From Pseudomonadota bacterium (GTDB lineage: Bacteria; Desulfobacterota; Desulfovibrionia; Desulfovibrionales; Desulfovibrionaceae): a stretch of DNA of 64,000 bases. The position numbers were made by a program, and so were the translations under genes. Below, piece by piece: positions 52,229 through 60,452 of this stretch (its first letter is position 1; every line of letters starts with the position of its first letter). Where the stretch lies: contig JAEZMB010000261.1 of the NCBI GenBank assembly GCA_023435825.1, positions 1 to 64,000 on the forward strand, written 5' to 3'. The notes beneath the pieces are model-generated. The model searched no databases. It saw nothing but the letters and a program-made list of their open reading frames with translations, and was not told the DNA's origin.

Positions 52229-54235
52229 ATGCCCTTCTCCGAAAATCCCGCCGATCACTCCAGACAGCCGGCCCGGCAGCCGCTGCTGACGTTGCAGTGG
52301 CAGACGGCCGCCCTGGTCCAGTGCCTGGTTTGCTGCCTGTGCCTCGCCGATGTCGCCCTCGTGCTGTGGATGCGCACCGCCGCCACGCTCACCTGGGACA
52401 CCGCCGTGTACATGCTGAGTTACGACCAGGGTCGGTTCAACGAACTGATGACCGTGGCCGTTCCGCTTTTCGCCAAGCTGTTCCAGGGGCTCGATCCCGG
52501 CGTCGTGGCCTTCAGGACCGTGCGCTACGTCATCTCCGGCCTGCTGGCCTGCGCCATGTTCCTGGCCTTGTGGCGGTTTGCCCTGGGCCAGGGAGGAACC
52601 CGGCCGCTCAATGTCCCGGAAGGCCTGGCCTGGTTTCTGACCTTGCTGTTGTCCTGCTTTTTGGGCAACGCCATGCTCATCCAGTTCTGGCCCCTGGGGC
52701 ACCACGACCTGACCTCGTGGCTCTACATCCTGGCCGTGGCCCTTTTTGCCTGGTCCCTGGCCAAGGGCCAAACGGCCGTCGTCGCGACATCGGTCCTGCT
52801 TGGCGTGCTCAGCGCCGTGCAACTGTTCGTCAAGATCCCCTGCGTCGGCGGGTTCCTGGTGTTTTTCGCCCTCTATTGGCTCTTTTTCGTGCCTGGGGGG
52901 CGGCGGTTGGCCAGCGCGGGCTGTTTCGGGCTGGGATTTGTGGCCTGCGCCGGCCTGCTCCTGGCCACGCTGTGTCCCGTAAGCGACATCATGGCCTCCA
53001 TCGCCCCGTCGCGGGTGCGCTTCGACAGCGCCTTTGGCACGGACAAGGCGACGCCCGTCCAGATCATCCTCAAGCAGATCCTGGACGTGCTCCTGTTCGT
53101 CCTGGACTTCTTCCGGTATTATTGGGCGTTGTTGTGCGGCGCGGCCTTGCTTACCGCCTGCGCCGGCCGCTGGTCCGACCGGCTGCCCCAGGGGGTTGCG
53201 ACAACGGCCCGGCGGCTGCTCCCCGTGGTCATGGCCGCGCCGCTTTTGGCCACCCTGCTCGGCTTTCTGCGGGCCTTTCCGGAAGATCCCAGCCTCATCG
53301 CCAGCCTGGGCCAGCCGCCCTTTCTGCTGCGCTACGGTTTCAGCGGCGACTACGGCCTGCCCCTGGCGGAATTCACCCTGTTCTTCCTGGTGACCTGCCT
53401 TTTGGAGTGGGCCATTGGCGGCCGGCCGCGCCGCGTTCCGTCCGGGCCGACCCTGTTTCTGGCGGCCATTTTGCTGGGCACGCCGTTTTTCATGTCCGCC
53501 GGCAGCTCGCAGCCCATCATGCAGTATTCCCAGGAAGGCGGCTGGAGCTTCATCGCCTTTTTCGTGTTGTTCCTGCTGCTGTTCCCGGCGTCAAGAATTC
53601 GCGGGCGCACCTTCATCCTGGCGACCCTGTGCCTGTTTCTTGTCGTCCAGCAATACAAGTATGTCTCGTTGATGTTCTCCTACACCTGCGTCAACCAGGA
53701 TCTTGCCGCGCGCAACCTGTTCGTGTCGCTGCCGATGTGCGCCAAGCCGCCCATACTGGATTTCACCGTCGCCGCTCCGGGGCTGCGCAACGGCAAGGGC
53801 CTGCGGTTCACCCCCGAACAGGCCGCCTTCTACAGCGGCCTCGACACCATGCTGCGACAGGCCGGCTTCCGGCCCGGGGACAACATCCTGGCCCTCTATG
53901 GCCTGGGCAGCGCCGTCCACCTGCTCGGCGGCCGCTCTCCGGGGACGCTGTTCTATTATCCGGAGGGCATCTTCGGCCCGGATTTCAATGCCCGGATGCT
54001 GGCCCTGGCCTCGCCGGACGCCCTGCGGTCCTCGTTTGTCCTGGTCAACGACCCGCTCATGCCCAATATCGTCGAGGTGCTGGAACGGGCCGGGCTGGGC
54101 CTGGACAAGGATTTCACCCTGGTCGGCACCCTGCGCCAGCCGCTGTGTCCCGACATGACCTGCCGCAAGCCCCCAAACGAGGACTTTTACACGGTGTCGG
54201 TCTACGCGCCCAAGGCCCCGTCACAAGCCCAATGA
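52229..54235 (+). CDS. Large GT-C-like membrane protein
   Basis: A 668-residue protein with ten or more hydrophobic helices between residues 25 and 480. After the first helix there is WDTAVYMLSYDQGRFNEL with acidic residues placed as in GT-C transferases. A soluble tail of about 190 residues follows. The ribosome site before ATG 52229 is weak. Glycan transferase or polymerase activity is inferred from the fold pattern and neighbours only. Confidence 0.6.
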   Translation: MPFSENPADHSRQPARQPLLTLQWQTAALVQCLVCCLCLADVALVLWMRTAATLTWDTAVYMLSYDQGRFNELMTVAVPLFAKLFQGLDPGVVAFRTVRYVISGLLACAMFLALWRFALGQGGTRPLNVPEGLAWFLTLLLSCFLGNAMLIQFWPLGHHDLTSWLYILAVALFAWSLAKGQTAVVATSVLLGVLSAVQLFVKIPCVGGFLVFFALYWLFFVPGGRRLASAGCFGLGFVACAGLLLATLCPVSDIMASIAPSRVRFDSAFGTDKATPVQIILKQILDVLLFVLDFFRYYWALLCGAALLTACAGRWSDRLPQGVATTARRLLPVVMAAPLLATLLGFLRAFPEDPSLIASLGQPPFLLRYGFSGDYGLPLAEFTLFFLVTCLLEWAIGGRPRRVPSGPTLFLAAILLGTPFFMSAGSSQPIMQYSQEGGWSFIAFFVLFLLLFPASRIRGRTFILATLCLFLVVQQYKYVSLMFSYTCVNQDLAARNLFVSLPMCAKPPILDFTVAAPGLRNGKGLRFTPEQAAFYSGLDTMLRQAGFRPGDNILALYGLGSAVHLLGGRSPGTLFYYPEGIFGPDFNARMLALASPDALRSSFVLVNDPLMPNIVEVLERAGLGLDKDFTLVGTLRQPLCPDMTCRKPPNEDFYTVSVYAPKAPSQAQ

Positions 54236-54413
54236 CCGGGCAGGCCCGGCCGGAGCGCGCGGACCGAAGACAAGCCGGGCAGAGGCCGCATCGCCAGCGG
54301 TGTTGAGGCGATGCGGCGCGACAAGCCCGGGGCGGCCACCCCGCCCTGGCCAGAAAACCGCTGCCCGGCCCAGCCGCGCCAGGGCAGGGGAAACCCCGTT
54401 GACGGAAAGACTC

Positions 54414-56213
54414 ATGCACTACCCGATTTCCCGATCCGCCACGATCCGCGCCCTGCTCCTGGCCCTGACCGTGGCCGCCCTGGGCCTGTGGCCGCATCTG
54501 CGTTTTTCCCTGGAGCAAGGCCATGTCGCCTATTATAAATACGCCTATGACGAAGAATACTATTCCAGCGCCTCCCTGACCGGCTCCTTGCGGCCGGACC
54601 GCCTGGGCGGCGGGTTGGCCATGCGCGCCCTGGACGCGGCCACCGGGCATGACCGCGAACTGTCCATGGTCCTCATCGACGCCGTCCTGCCCTTCCTGGC
54701 CGCTCTGGCGGCGTGTTTCCTGGCCGCCCAGATCGTTTCCGGAGCGGCCGGACAGGCGCTTGTGGCCTGCCTGCTGCTTTTCGGGGAAAGCTTCATCAGC
54801 CTGTGCGCCTCCCATGTCTGGCCCTACGCCGTCACGTCGTTTCTGGCCCGGCTGATGGAATATTCCACCATCTTTCCGTTCCATCCCGCCAATTTCTTTT
54901 CCCTTTTCCGAACGCCGGACCCCCAGGCCACCTTCATCTGGTGTTTTCTGACCCTCGGCGTCATGGTCCGGCTGGCCCGGCCCGGCGCTTCCGGCAAGAC
55001 CTTGGCCGCCCTGGCGGCGCTCAACCTGCTGGGGCCGTTGTTCTATTTTCCGTGCGTCGCGGCCGTGCTGCTGGCCCAGGGCCTGTGGCTGGCCCTGCTG
55101 GTCTGGCGCGGACCCGACAAGGGCCTGTCGCGCCGCCTGCTGGCCGTCCTGGCCTGCGCCCTGGCCGCCTTCGTCCTGACGCGCCTGCTGGCCCCGGCCG
55201 CCGGCGGCGGCGGCTCGCCGTTGACCTTTGCCTCCCGGCTTCCGGTCGTCACCCTGTCCGTCGTCCTCTCGGCCGGCCTCGCGGGCGTTCAGGCCTTGCG
55301 GCTCTGGCGCTCCCGGGCGGTCCCGCCCGCCCCGGCCGACCTGCTGTGCCTGGTGCTGTGCGCCATGCCCCTGCTGCTGCTCAACCAGCAGCTCATGACC
55401 AATCGCATGGTCATGACCACGACCTTCGAAGTCTCCATCAACGCCATCCTCCTGTTCTCGGGCGCGGCGCTGCTGCTGGCGCGGCTCGTGCCGGCCGCCG
55501 CTCCGGCCTGGGCCGTCGCCGGCCTGAATTTGGCCGGGCTTTTGGCCTGCCTGAGCCTTGTCGTCTGGGCCCAGGACCAATCCTATGGGGCCTGGCACGG
55601 CTACAATGAAGAGGTCCGCGCGGCCCTGGCCACCGTGGACCAGGTCGCGCCCCCGGGCTCGGGGGAAAAGCCCTGGATCGACGGCACGGACCTGTCCCTC
55701 ATCATGAGCGTGGCCTTCCTGCGCCCCGACGTGCGCCCGGTCTGCCTCTATTCGCAGCTTTTCGGGGCCGGGTTTCTCGCCAACATCGGCTCGCCCGGCT
55801 TCACCCCGGCCCGGGACAATCCTCTGGCTCCGGGCCTGTACGAACACTGGCTGCGAAACGGCCTCACCCCGGACATGGTCGCCGCCGCCCTGTACCAGGA
55901 AGCCGACTCCGGGCTGGGCTTCTACGTGACCTTCTTTTTCAGCTTCATGGACAGCTGGAAACCGTTCTCCCTGGGCCGGGCGGTCAACCCCGCCGGCATC
56001 CGGGAGCGCCTGCCCGACATCCTCGAAGCCTATGGGCGGTTTTACGCCGCCTGCCAGGGCGTGGACAAGACCGTGCTCTTCCTGTCGGCCCCGTCCGCGC
56101 CCCCCCGGGAATCGCCGTGCCTCGACGTTTCCCCGGGCGCGTCGGCCACGGTTGGGGGCAAGTCCATCGTGCTGACGGTCCAACGCCCCAGGGCGGCCCG
56201 GCCGGGGGAATGA
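54414..56213 (+). CDS. GT-C-like membrane protein
   Basis: A 599-residue polytopic protein. After the first hydrophobic helix comes YKYAYDEEYYSS, an acidic pair in the first periplasmic loop as in GT-C enzymes. Ten or so helices follow and a soluble C-terminal region of about 170 residues. ATG 54414 has GGAAAG 6 bp ahead; an in-frame TTG at 54399 is an alternative. Family not assigned. Confidence 0.6.
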   Translation: MHYPISRSATIRALLLALTVAALGLWPHLRFSLEQGHVAYYKYAYDEEYYSSASLTGSLRPDRLGGGLAMRALDAATGHDRELSMVLIDAVLPFLAALAACFLAAQIVSGAAGQALVACLLLFGESFISLCASHVWPYAVTSFLARLMEYSTIFPFHPANFFSLFRTPDPQATFIWCFLTLGVMVRLARPGASGKTLAALAALNLLGPLFYFPCVAAVLLAQGLWLALLVWRGPDKGLSRRLLAVLACALAAFVLTRLLAPAAGGGGSPLTFASRLPVVTLSVVLSAGLAGVQALRLWRSRAVPPAPADLLCLVLCAMPLLLLNQQLMTNRMVMTTTFEVSINAILLFSGAALLLARLVPAAAPAWAVAGLNLAGLLACLSLVVWAQDQSYGAWHGYNEEVRAALATVDQVAPPGSGEKPWIDGTDLSLIMSVAFLRPDVRPVCLYSQLFGAGFLANIGSPGFTPARDNPLAPGLYEHWLRNGLTPDMVAAALYQEADSGLGFYVTFFFSFMDSWKPFSLGRAVNPAGIRERLPDILEAYGRFYAACQGVDKTVLFLSAPSAPPRESPCLDVSPGASATVGGKSIVLTVQRPRAARPGE

Positions 56214-56321
56214 CGGTTCCCAAAAAACGGCCTTTTTCGTATGAGCGTCCAGGCCGGCGTCTGGCCGCCACGACAGCAACGGACGCGCGGCCTTTTTCGC
56301 CCGCCGCCTGGAGGACAGTGC

Positions 56322-58166
56322 ATGTGCGGTATTGTTGGTTTCACGGGACAGCCCGATCCCCGGACGCTGCGGGCCATGTGCGACCGGCTGCGGCATCGCG
56401 GCCCGGATGACGCCGGATACGCCGAGTTCCCGGAAGTTTCCCTGGCCATGCGCCGTCTGGCCATCGTCGATCTGGCCGGCGGCCGCCAGCCCATGGCCAA
56501 CGAGAACGGCGACGTCGTGGTGGTGTTCAACGGCGAGATCTACAACCACGCCGCCATGCGCGAGGATCTGCTCCGGCGCGGCCATCGCTTCGCCACCGGG
56601 CACAGCGACACGGAATGCGTTGTCCACGCCTTCGAGGAGCATGGCGAGGACTGGCCCGAGACGTGCGCCGCCAACGGCATGTTCGGCCTGGCCATCTGGG
56701 ACGCCCGGGCTTCCCGGCTGCTGCTGTACCGCGACCGCGTCGGCAAAAAGCCCCTGTATTACGCCGCCATCCCGGGCGGCCTGGCCTTTGCCTCGGAGAT
56801 CAAGGCCCTGCTGGTCCACCCGGAAGTCTCCCGGGAATTGGATTATGCCGCGCTCTACGGGTATTTCGGCCAAAAAAACATCGCCGCGCCCCATTCGGCC
56901 TACCAGGCCATCCGGCAGGTGCCGCCGGGCCATGTGCTGACCTGGAGCCCGGCCCAGGGCCTGAGCCGCCCCCGGCCCTACTGGCAACCCGATTTTTCCC
57001 CCACCGGCCAGGACATTGACGAGGACCGGGCCGCCGCCCGCATCCTGGACCTGCTGTCCGACGCCGTGCGCCTGCGCATGGATTGCGACGTTTCCTACGG
57101 CGCGTATCTGTCCGGCGGCATCGACTCCTCCTCCGTCGTCGCCCTGATGCACCGCTTCTCCTCCCGGCCGGTGAAGACCTTCTGCCTGGGCTATGAAGAC
57201 CTGGACGGCGGCCAGGCCCAGGGCAAGGACGCCGATCTGCGCCATGCCCGGGAGTTCGCCAGCCTGCTCGGCACGGACCACTACGAACACATCGTGTCGG
57301 CGGCGGACTTCAGCCGGGAGCTGCCCGACGCCCTGGCGGCCATGGACGAGCCTTTTTCCGGGGCCATCTCCACGTTTTTCCTGTCCACCTTCATGCGCCG
57401 CCACATCACCGTGGCCGTCTCGGGCGACGGCTCCGACGAGCTGTTCGCCAGCTACCTGCCCCAACGCCTGGCCTTTCCCCTGACGGCCTGGCGCGAGGCC
57501 GGCCCCGATCCCGCCGACCCCCAGGCCGCCTTCCTGGCCCGGCTGGCCGCCAGTCCCGGCAGCGCCCAGGCCGGCTGGCGCGACGCCCTGTCCGTGTTCA
57601 GCCACGAGGAGCGCCGGGAGCTGCTCTCCCCGGCCTTTTTGGCCGCCGCCGGGGACGTTGTGGGGCAAAACCCCTTCGAGGCGCTGGCGCGCGGCCTCAC
57701 CGCCGCCGATCCCCTCAACGCCCAGCTCGAAATCGACCAGCGCGGCCTGCTGCCGGATCAGATTTTGCCCTTTGTCGACCGCCTGTCCATGGCCCACTCC
57801 ATCGAGGTGCGCTGCCCGTTTCTGGACTACCGGCTGGTCGACTACGTGAACCGGCTGCCCGGCCGCGTGAAGATCAAGGACGGCCTGACCAAGGCCATCC
57901 TGCGCCGGGCCGTGGCCGGCCTGCTGCCCCGGGAAATGATCGACCGGCCCAAGGAAGGCTTCGTCCAGCCGGTCTACACCTGGATGCGCGGGCCGCTTCG
58001 CGGGCTGATGTGCGCCTCCATGGAGGCCCTGCCCGAGGCGCTCTTCCAGCGCCGGGCCGTCAAGGCGTTAAGCGACAGGTTCCTGGCCGGTGAACCGGGC
58101 CTGGAGGCCAAGGTCTGGAACCTGACCTGCTTTGCCATCTGGCATTCCGGTCTTGGGAGCGTGTGA
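56322..58166 (+). CDS. Asparagine-synthase-like glutamine amidotransferase
   Basis: A 614-residue AsnB-family protein. Cys2 of MCGIVGFTGQ is the glutaminase nucleophile, RHRGPDDAGY and FNGEIYNH are the N-terminal domain, and LSGGIDSSSVVALMH is the PP-loop of the synthetase domain. Surface-glycan loci often carry AsnB homologs that amidate uronic acids of the polymer. GGAGG lies 7 bp before ATG 56322. Its neighbours favour glycan amidation over asparagine synthesis. Confidence 0.85.
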   Translation: MCGIVGFTGQPDPRTLRAMCDRLRHRGPDDAGYAEFPEVSLAMRRLAIVDLAGGRQPMANENGDVVVVFNGEIYNHAAMREDLLRRGHRFATGHSDTECVVHAFEEHGEDWPETCAANGMFGLAIWDARASRLLLYRDRVGKKPLYYAAIPGGLAFASEIKALLVHPEVSRELDYAALYGYFGQKNIAAPHSAYQAIRQVPPGHVLTWSPAQGLSRPRPYWQPDFSPTGQDIDEDRAAARILDLLSDAVRLRMDCDVSYGAYLSGGIDSSSVVALMHRFSSRPVKTFCLGYEDLDGGQAQGKDADLRHAREFASLLGTDHYEHIVSAADFSRELPDALAAMDEPFSGAISTFFLSTFMRRHITVAVSGDGSDELFASYLPQRLAFPLTAWREAGPDPADPQAAFLARLAASPGSAQAGWRDALSVFSHEERRELLSPAFLAAAGDVVGQNPFEALARGLTAADPLNAQLEIDQRGLLPDQILPFVDRLSMAHSIEVRCPFLDYRLVDYVNRLPGRVKIKDGLTKAILRRAVAGLLPREMIDRPKEGFVQPVYTWMRGPLRGLMCASMEALPEALFQRRAVKALSDRFLAGEPGLEAKVWNLTCFAIWHSGLGSV

Positions 58167-58184
58167 GCAAGGAAGGGGCATGTC

Positions 58185-58916
58185 GTGAAGTGTCTGCTGC
58201 TGGCCCTGACGGGCATGGGAAACGCGGTGCTTGAGCGGTGCCTGGCCCAGGAACTCGTGGACGAGACCCTGGTCGTCACGCGCGCCGAAACCGGGCCGTT
58301 TCCCTATTATCCTTGCGAAAACCTGACGGCGGCCTGCGAGCGGCTGGGCGTGCGCGCCCTCACGGGCGCGGACCTGCGGGCGACCGAAACCCTTGCCACG
58401 CTGCGGGATTTTGGCCCCGACATCATCGTGTCGGCCACGTTTCACCAGATCGTGGCCGAACCGGTGCTCTCCCTCGCCCCCCTGGGCATTTTCAATTTCC
58501 ACCCGTCGCTTCTGCCGGCCTACAAGGGACCGATGCCCACGAACTGGGCCATCCTTCACGGGGAATCGCGCAGCGGCCTGACCGTCCACGAAATGACCTC
58601 GGGGCTGGACGAGGGGCGCGTGGTGCTCCAACGGGCCGTGGACATCGGGGGGGATTGCGACGGCGCGTTGCGCCGCCGGCTGGACGCCACGGCGGCGCAA
58701 CTGGCGGACGAGCTTTTCCGTCTGGCGGCCTCGGGCGGCCTGGTCTTTCGTGAGCAGCAAGGCCCCGGTTCCTACCACCCGCGCGTGCTGTCCGACGAAG
58801 GGCTGCGCCGCATCGCGCGCGGCGACTTTGCCCTTGACGACATCCGCCGGGCGGTCACCCCCTGGCCGGGGATGGCCGCCCTGGCCGCGCGCATTCCGGG
58901 CCTGCCGGACGCCTGA
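58185..58916 (+). CDS. Formyltransferase-family protein
   Basis: A 243-residue protein with the formyl-transferase core. FNFHPSLLPAYKGPMPTNWA carries the catalytic Asn/His of the family, and TSGLDEGRVV the aspartate. It lacks the C-terminal OB fold of Met-tRNA formyltransferase, so a sugar N-formyltransferase of the dTDP- or GDP-4-amino-sugar type is likely. The WecE-like aminotransferase at 63048 could make its amine substrate. GTG start at 58185 with AAGGAAGG upstream. Confidence 0.75.
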   Translation: MKCLLLALTGMGNAVLERCLAQELVDETLVVTRAETGPFPYYPCENLTAACERLGVRALTGADLRATETLATLRDFGPDIIVSATFHQIVAEPVLSLAPLGIFNFHPSLLPAYKGPMPTNWAILHGESRSGLTVHEMTSGLDEGRVVLQRAVDIGGDCDGALRRRLDATAAQLADELFRLAASGGLVFREQQGPGSYHPRVLSDEGLRRIARGDFALDDIRRAVTPWPGMAALAARIPGLPDA

Positions 58917-58957
58917 GCGTCGGCCGGCAGGCCCGTCCGGCGGCCTTGGGCCGGCCC

Positions 58958-60427
58958 TTAGTAGTAGCTCTGGCGCAGCTTGCGCCAGGCCGCCCACCAC
59001 ATGCGCAGCATCCGCCAGCCGTTCCAGAACACCCGGCGCATCTTGGTTACCCCGTGCAGGCGTTCCTGGTAGTGGACCGGCAGGTCATGGATGACCAGAT
59101 GCAGCTTGCTGGCCCCGAACAACAAGTCGTAGTCGCCCCACAGGTCCTTGATGCCCCAGGAGCCGATGAGCGGTTCCAGGCGGCTGAAGTCCTCGCGCCA
59201 CATTACCTTGGTGCCGCACAGGGTGTCCTTGATGTAGTGGCCAAGCAGCAGGGAGAACATGAGGCTGAAGATCTTGTTGCCCACGAAGTTGGTGAACTTC
59301 ATGGCCATGTCCCGCATGGGATAGATCATGCGGCTGCCGTTGATGAAGTCGCCGGTCCCGGCGGCCAGGGCCTTGAAAAAATAGGGCAGCTCCTCGGGCA
59401 TGACCGTCAGGTCGGCGTCGAGGATCATGAGCACGTCGCCCTTGGCCGCCCGGAATCCGGTCCAGACGTTTTGCGCCTTGCACACGCCCGGGCCGTCCAC
59501 CAGCCGGATGTCGCGGCCGGGGTGGTCGCGCATGGCCTGGCGCACGGCTTCGGCCGTGCCGTCGGTGGACTTGTCGTCGCAAAAGATGATCTCCGTGCCC
59601 CGCCCCATCTCCGGGATGCGGGCCACGGCGGCGGCGATGTTGCCTTCCTCGTTCTTGCAGGGGACCACCACCGAGACGGTCAGCTCCTTTTCCGGCCGGG
59701 GCTTGGGCACGGGCCGGGCCACCACCACGGTGGTCATGCACAGCCGCGACAGGCCGGGCAGGGAGGCCAGGAACCGGTTGGCGCATTCCGACAAAAAGGG
59801 GATGCGCACCGGGCACAGGATGGCCCGGTAGGTCTTGACCAGCTCGAAGCCGGCCAGGTTGAGGAAGCATTCGAGATCGTCGGGCGACAGCCAGTTCGGC
59901 TCCAGGGCCGGCATCCGCAGCCCCTTGCGCGAGGCCCATTCCAGCAGCGGCTGCCAGAGGTAATTGTAGGTGTAGATGACCAGCCGCGACCGGGAATGGC
60001 AGTGGCCGGCGGCGTTGCCGAGCAGGGCCAGGATGTCGGTGGTGTCGGTGATGTTGCTGCACAGCACGTAGTCGAAGGGACCGTCGCCAACGTAGGTTTC
60101 GGGGTCTGCGCAGTCGAAGGCCAGCTGCGGATAGCGCTGGCCGGCCAGTTCGGCCATGGACGGGCTGATCTCCACGCCCACGCCCTGGGACGGCTTGACG
60201 GCGTCCAGAAGATAGCCGGTTTCGCTGCGCAGGTGCAGGACGCGGCGGCCGGGCTCCACGATGTGGCTGAGCAGCTTGGCTACTTTGCTGTAATAATAGG
60301 GATTTTTGTCGATCCAGCGCTGGCGGTCGCGGGCGTGCTCTTCCTGAAAGGCCCGCCGCTCTTCCCGCTGCGCATTGAGGGCTTCCACGCCCCAGCGGAT
60401 CTGTTCGTCGGTCTGTTGTTGCGACAT
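58958..60427 (-). CDS. Methyltransferase fused to GT2 glycosyltransferase
   Basis: A 489-residue fusion. Residues about 45-240 are a class I methyltransferase-like domain (VEPGRRVLHLRSETGYLL, GVGVEIS, FDYVLCSN). Residues about 250-489 are a GT2 transferase (VSVVVPCKNEEGNIAAAV, MILDADLTVMPEEL with the DAD motif, GNKIFSLMF) of the DPM/GtrB-like type with hydrophobic patches. The methyltransferase glycine motif is HLRSETG, not GxGxG, so its catalytic state is uncertain. It lies downstream of the membrane protein gene at 60453 on the same strand. Confidence 0.78.
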   Translation of the reverse strand: MSQQQTDEQIRWGVEALNAQREERRAFQEEHARDRQRWIDKNPYYYSKVAKLLSHIVEPGRRVLHLRSETGYLLDAVKPSQGVGVEISPSMAELAGQRYPQLAFDCADPETYVGDGPFDYVLCSNITDTTDILALLGNAAGHCHSRSRLVIYTYNYLWQPLLEWASRKGLRMPALEPNWLSPDDLECFLNLAGFELVKTYRAILCPVRIPFLSECANRFLASLPGLSRLCMTTVVVARPVPKPRPEKELTVSVVVPCKNEEGNIAAAVARIPEMGRGTEIIFCDDKSTDGTAEAVRQAMRDHPGRDIRLVDGPGVCKAQNVWTGFRAAKGDVLMILDADLTVMPEELPYFFKALAAGTGDFINGSRMIYPMRDMAMKFTNFVGNKIFSLMFSLLLGHYIKDTLCGTKVMWREDFSRLEPLIGSWGIKDLWGDYDLLFGASKLHLVIHDLPVHYQERLHGVTKMRRVFWNGWRMLRMWWAAWRKLRQSYY

Positions 60428-60452
60428 GGCGATGTGCTCTTTTCTCTTGAAG

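Noticed and set aside
54114..57797. Long minus-strand open frame of 1227 codons
   Set aside because: Antisense to membrane-protein and AsnB-like genes with clear family motifs; its translation is low-complexity Gly/Gln/Arg.
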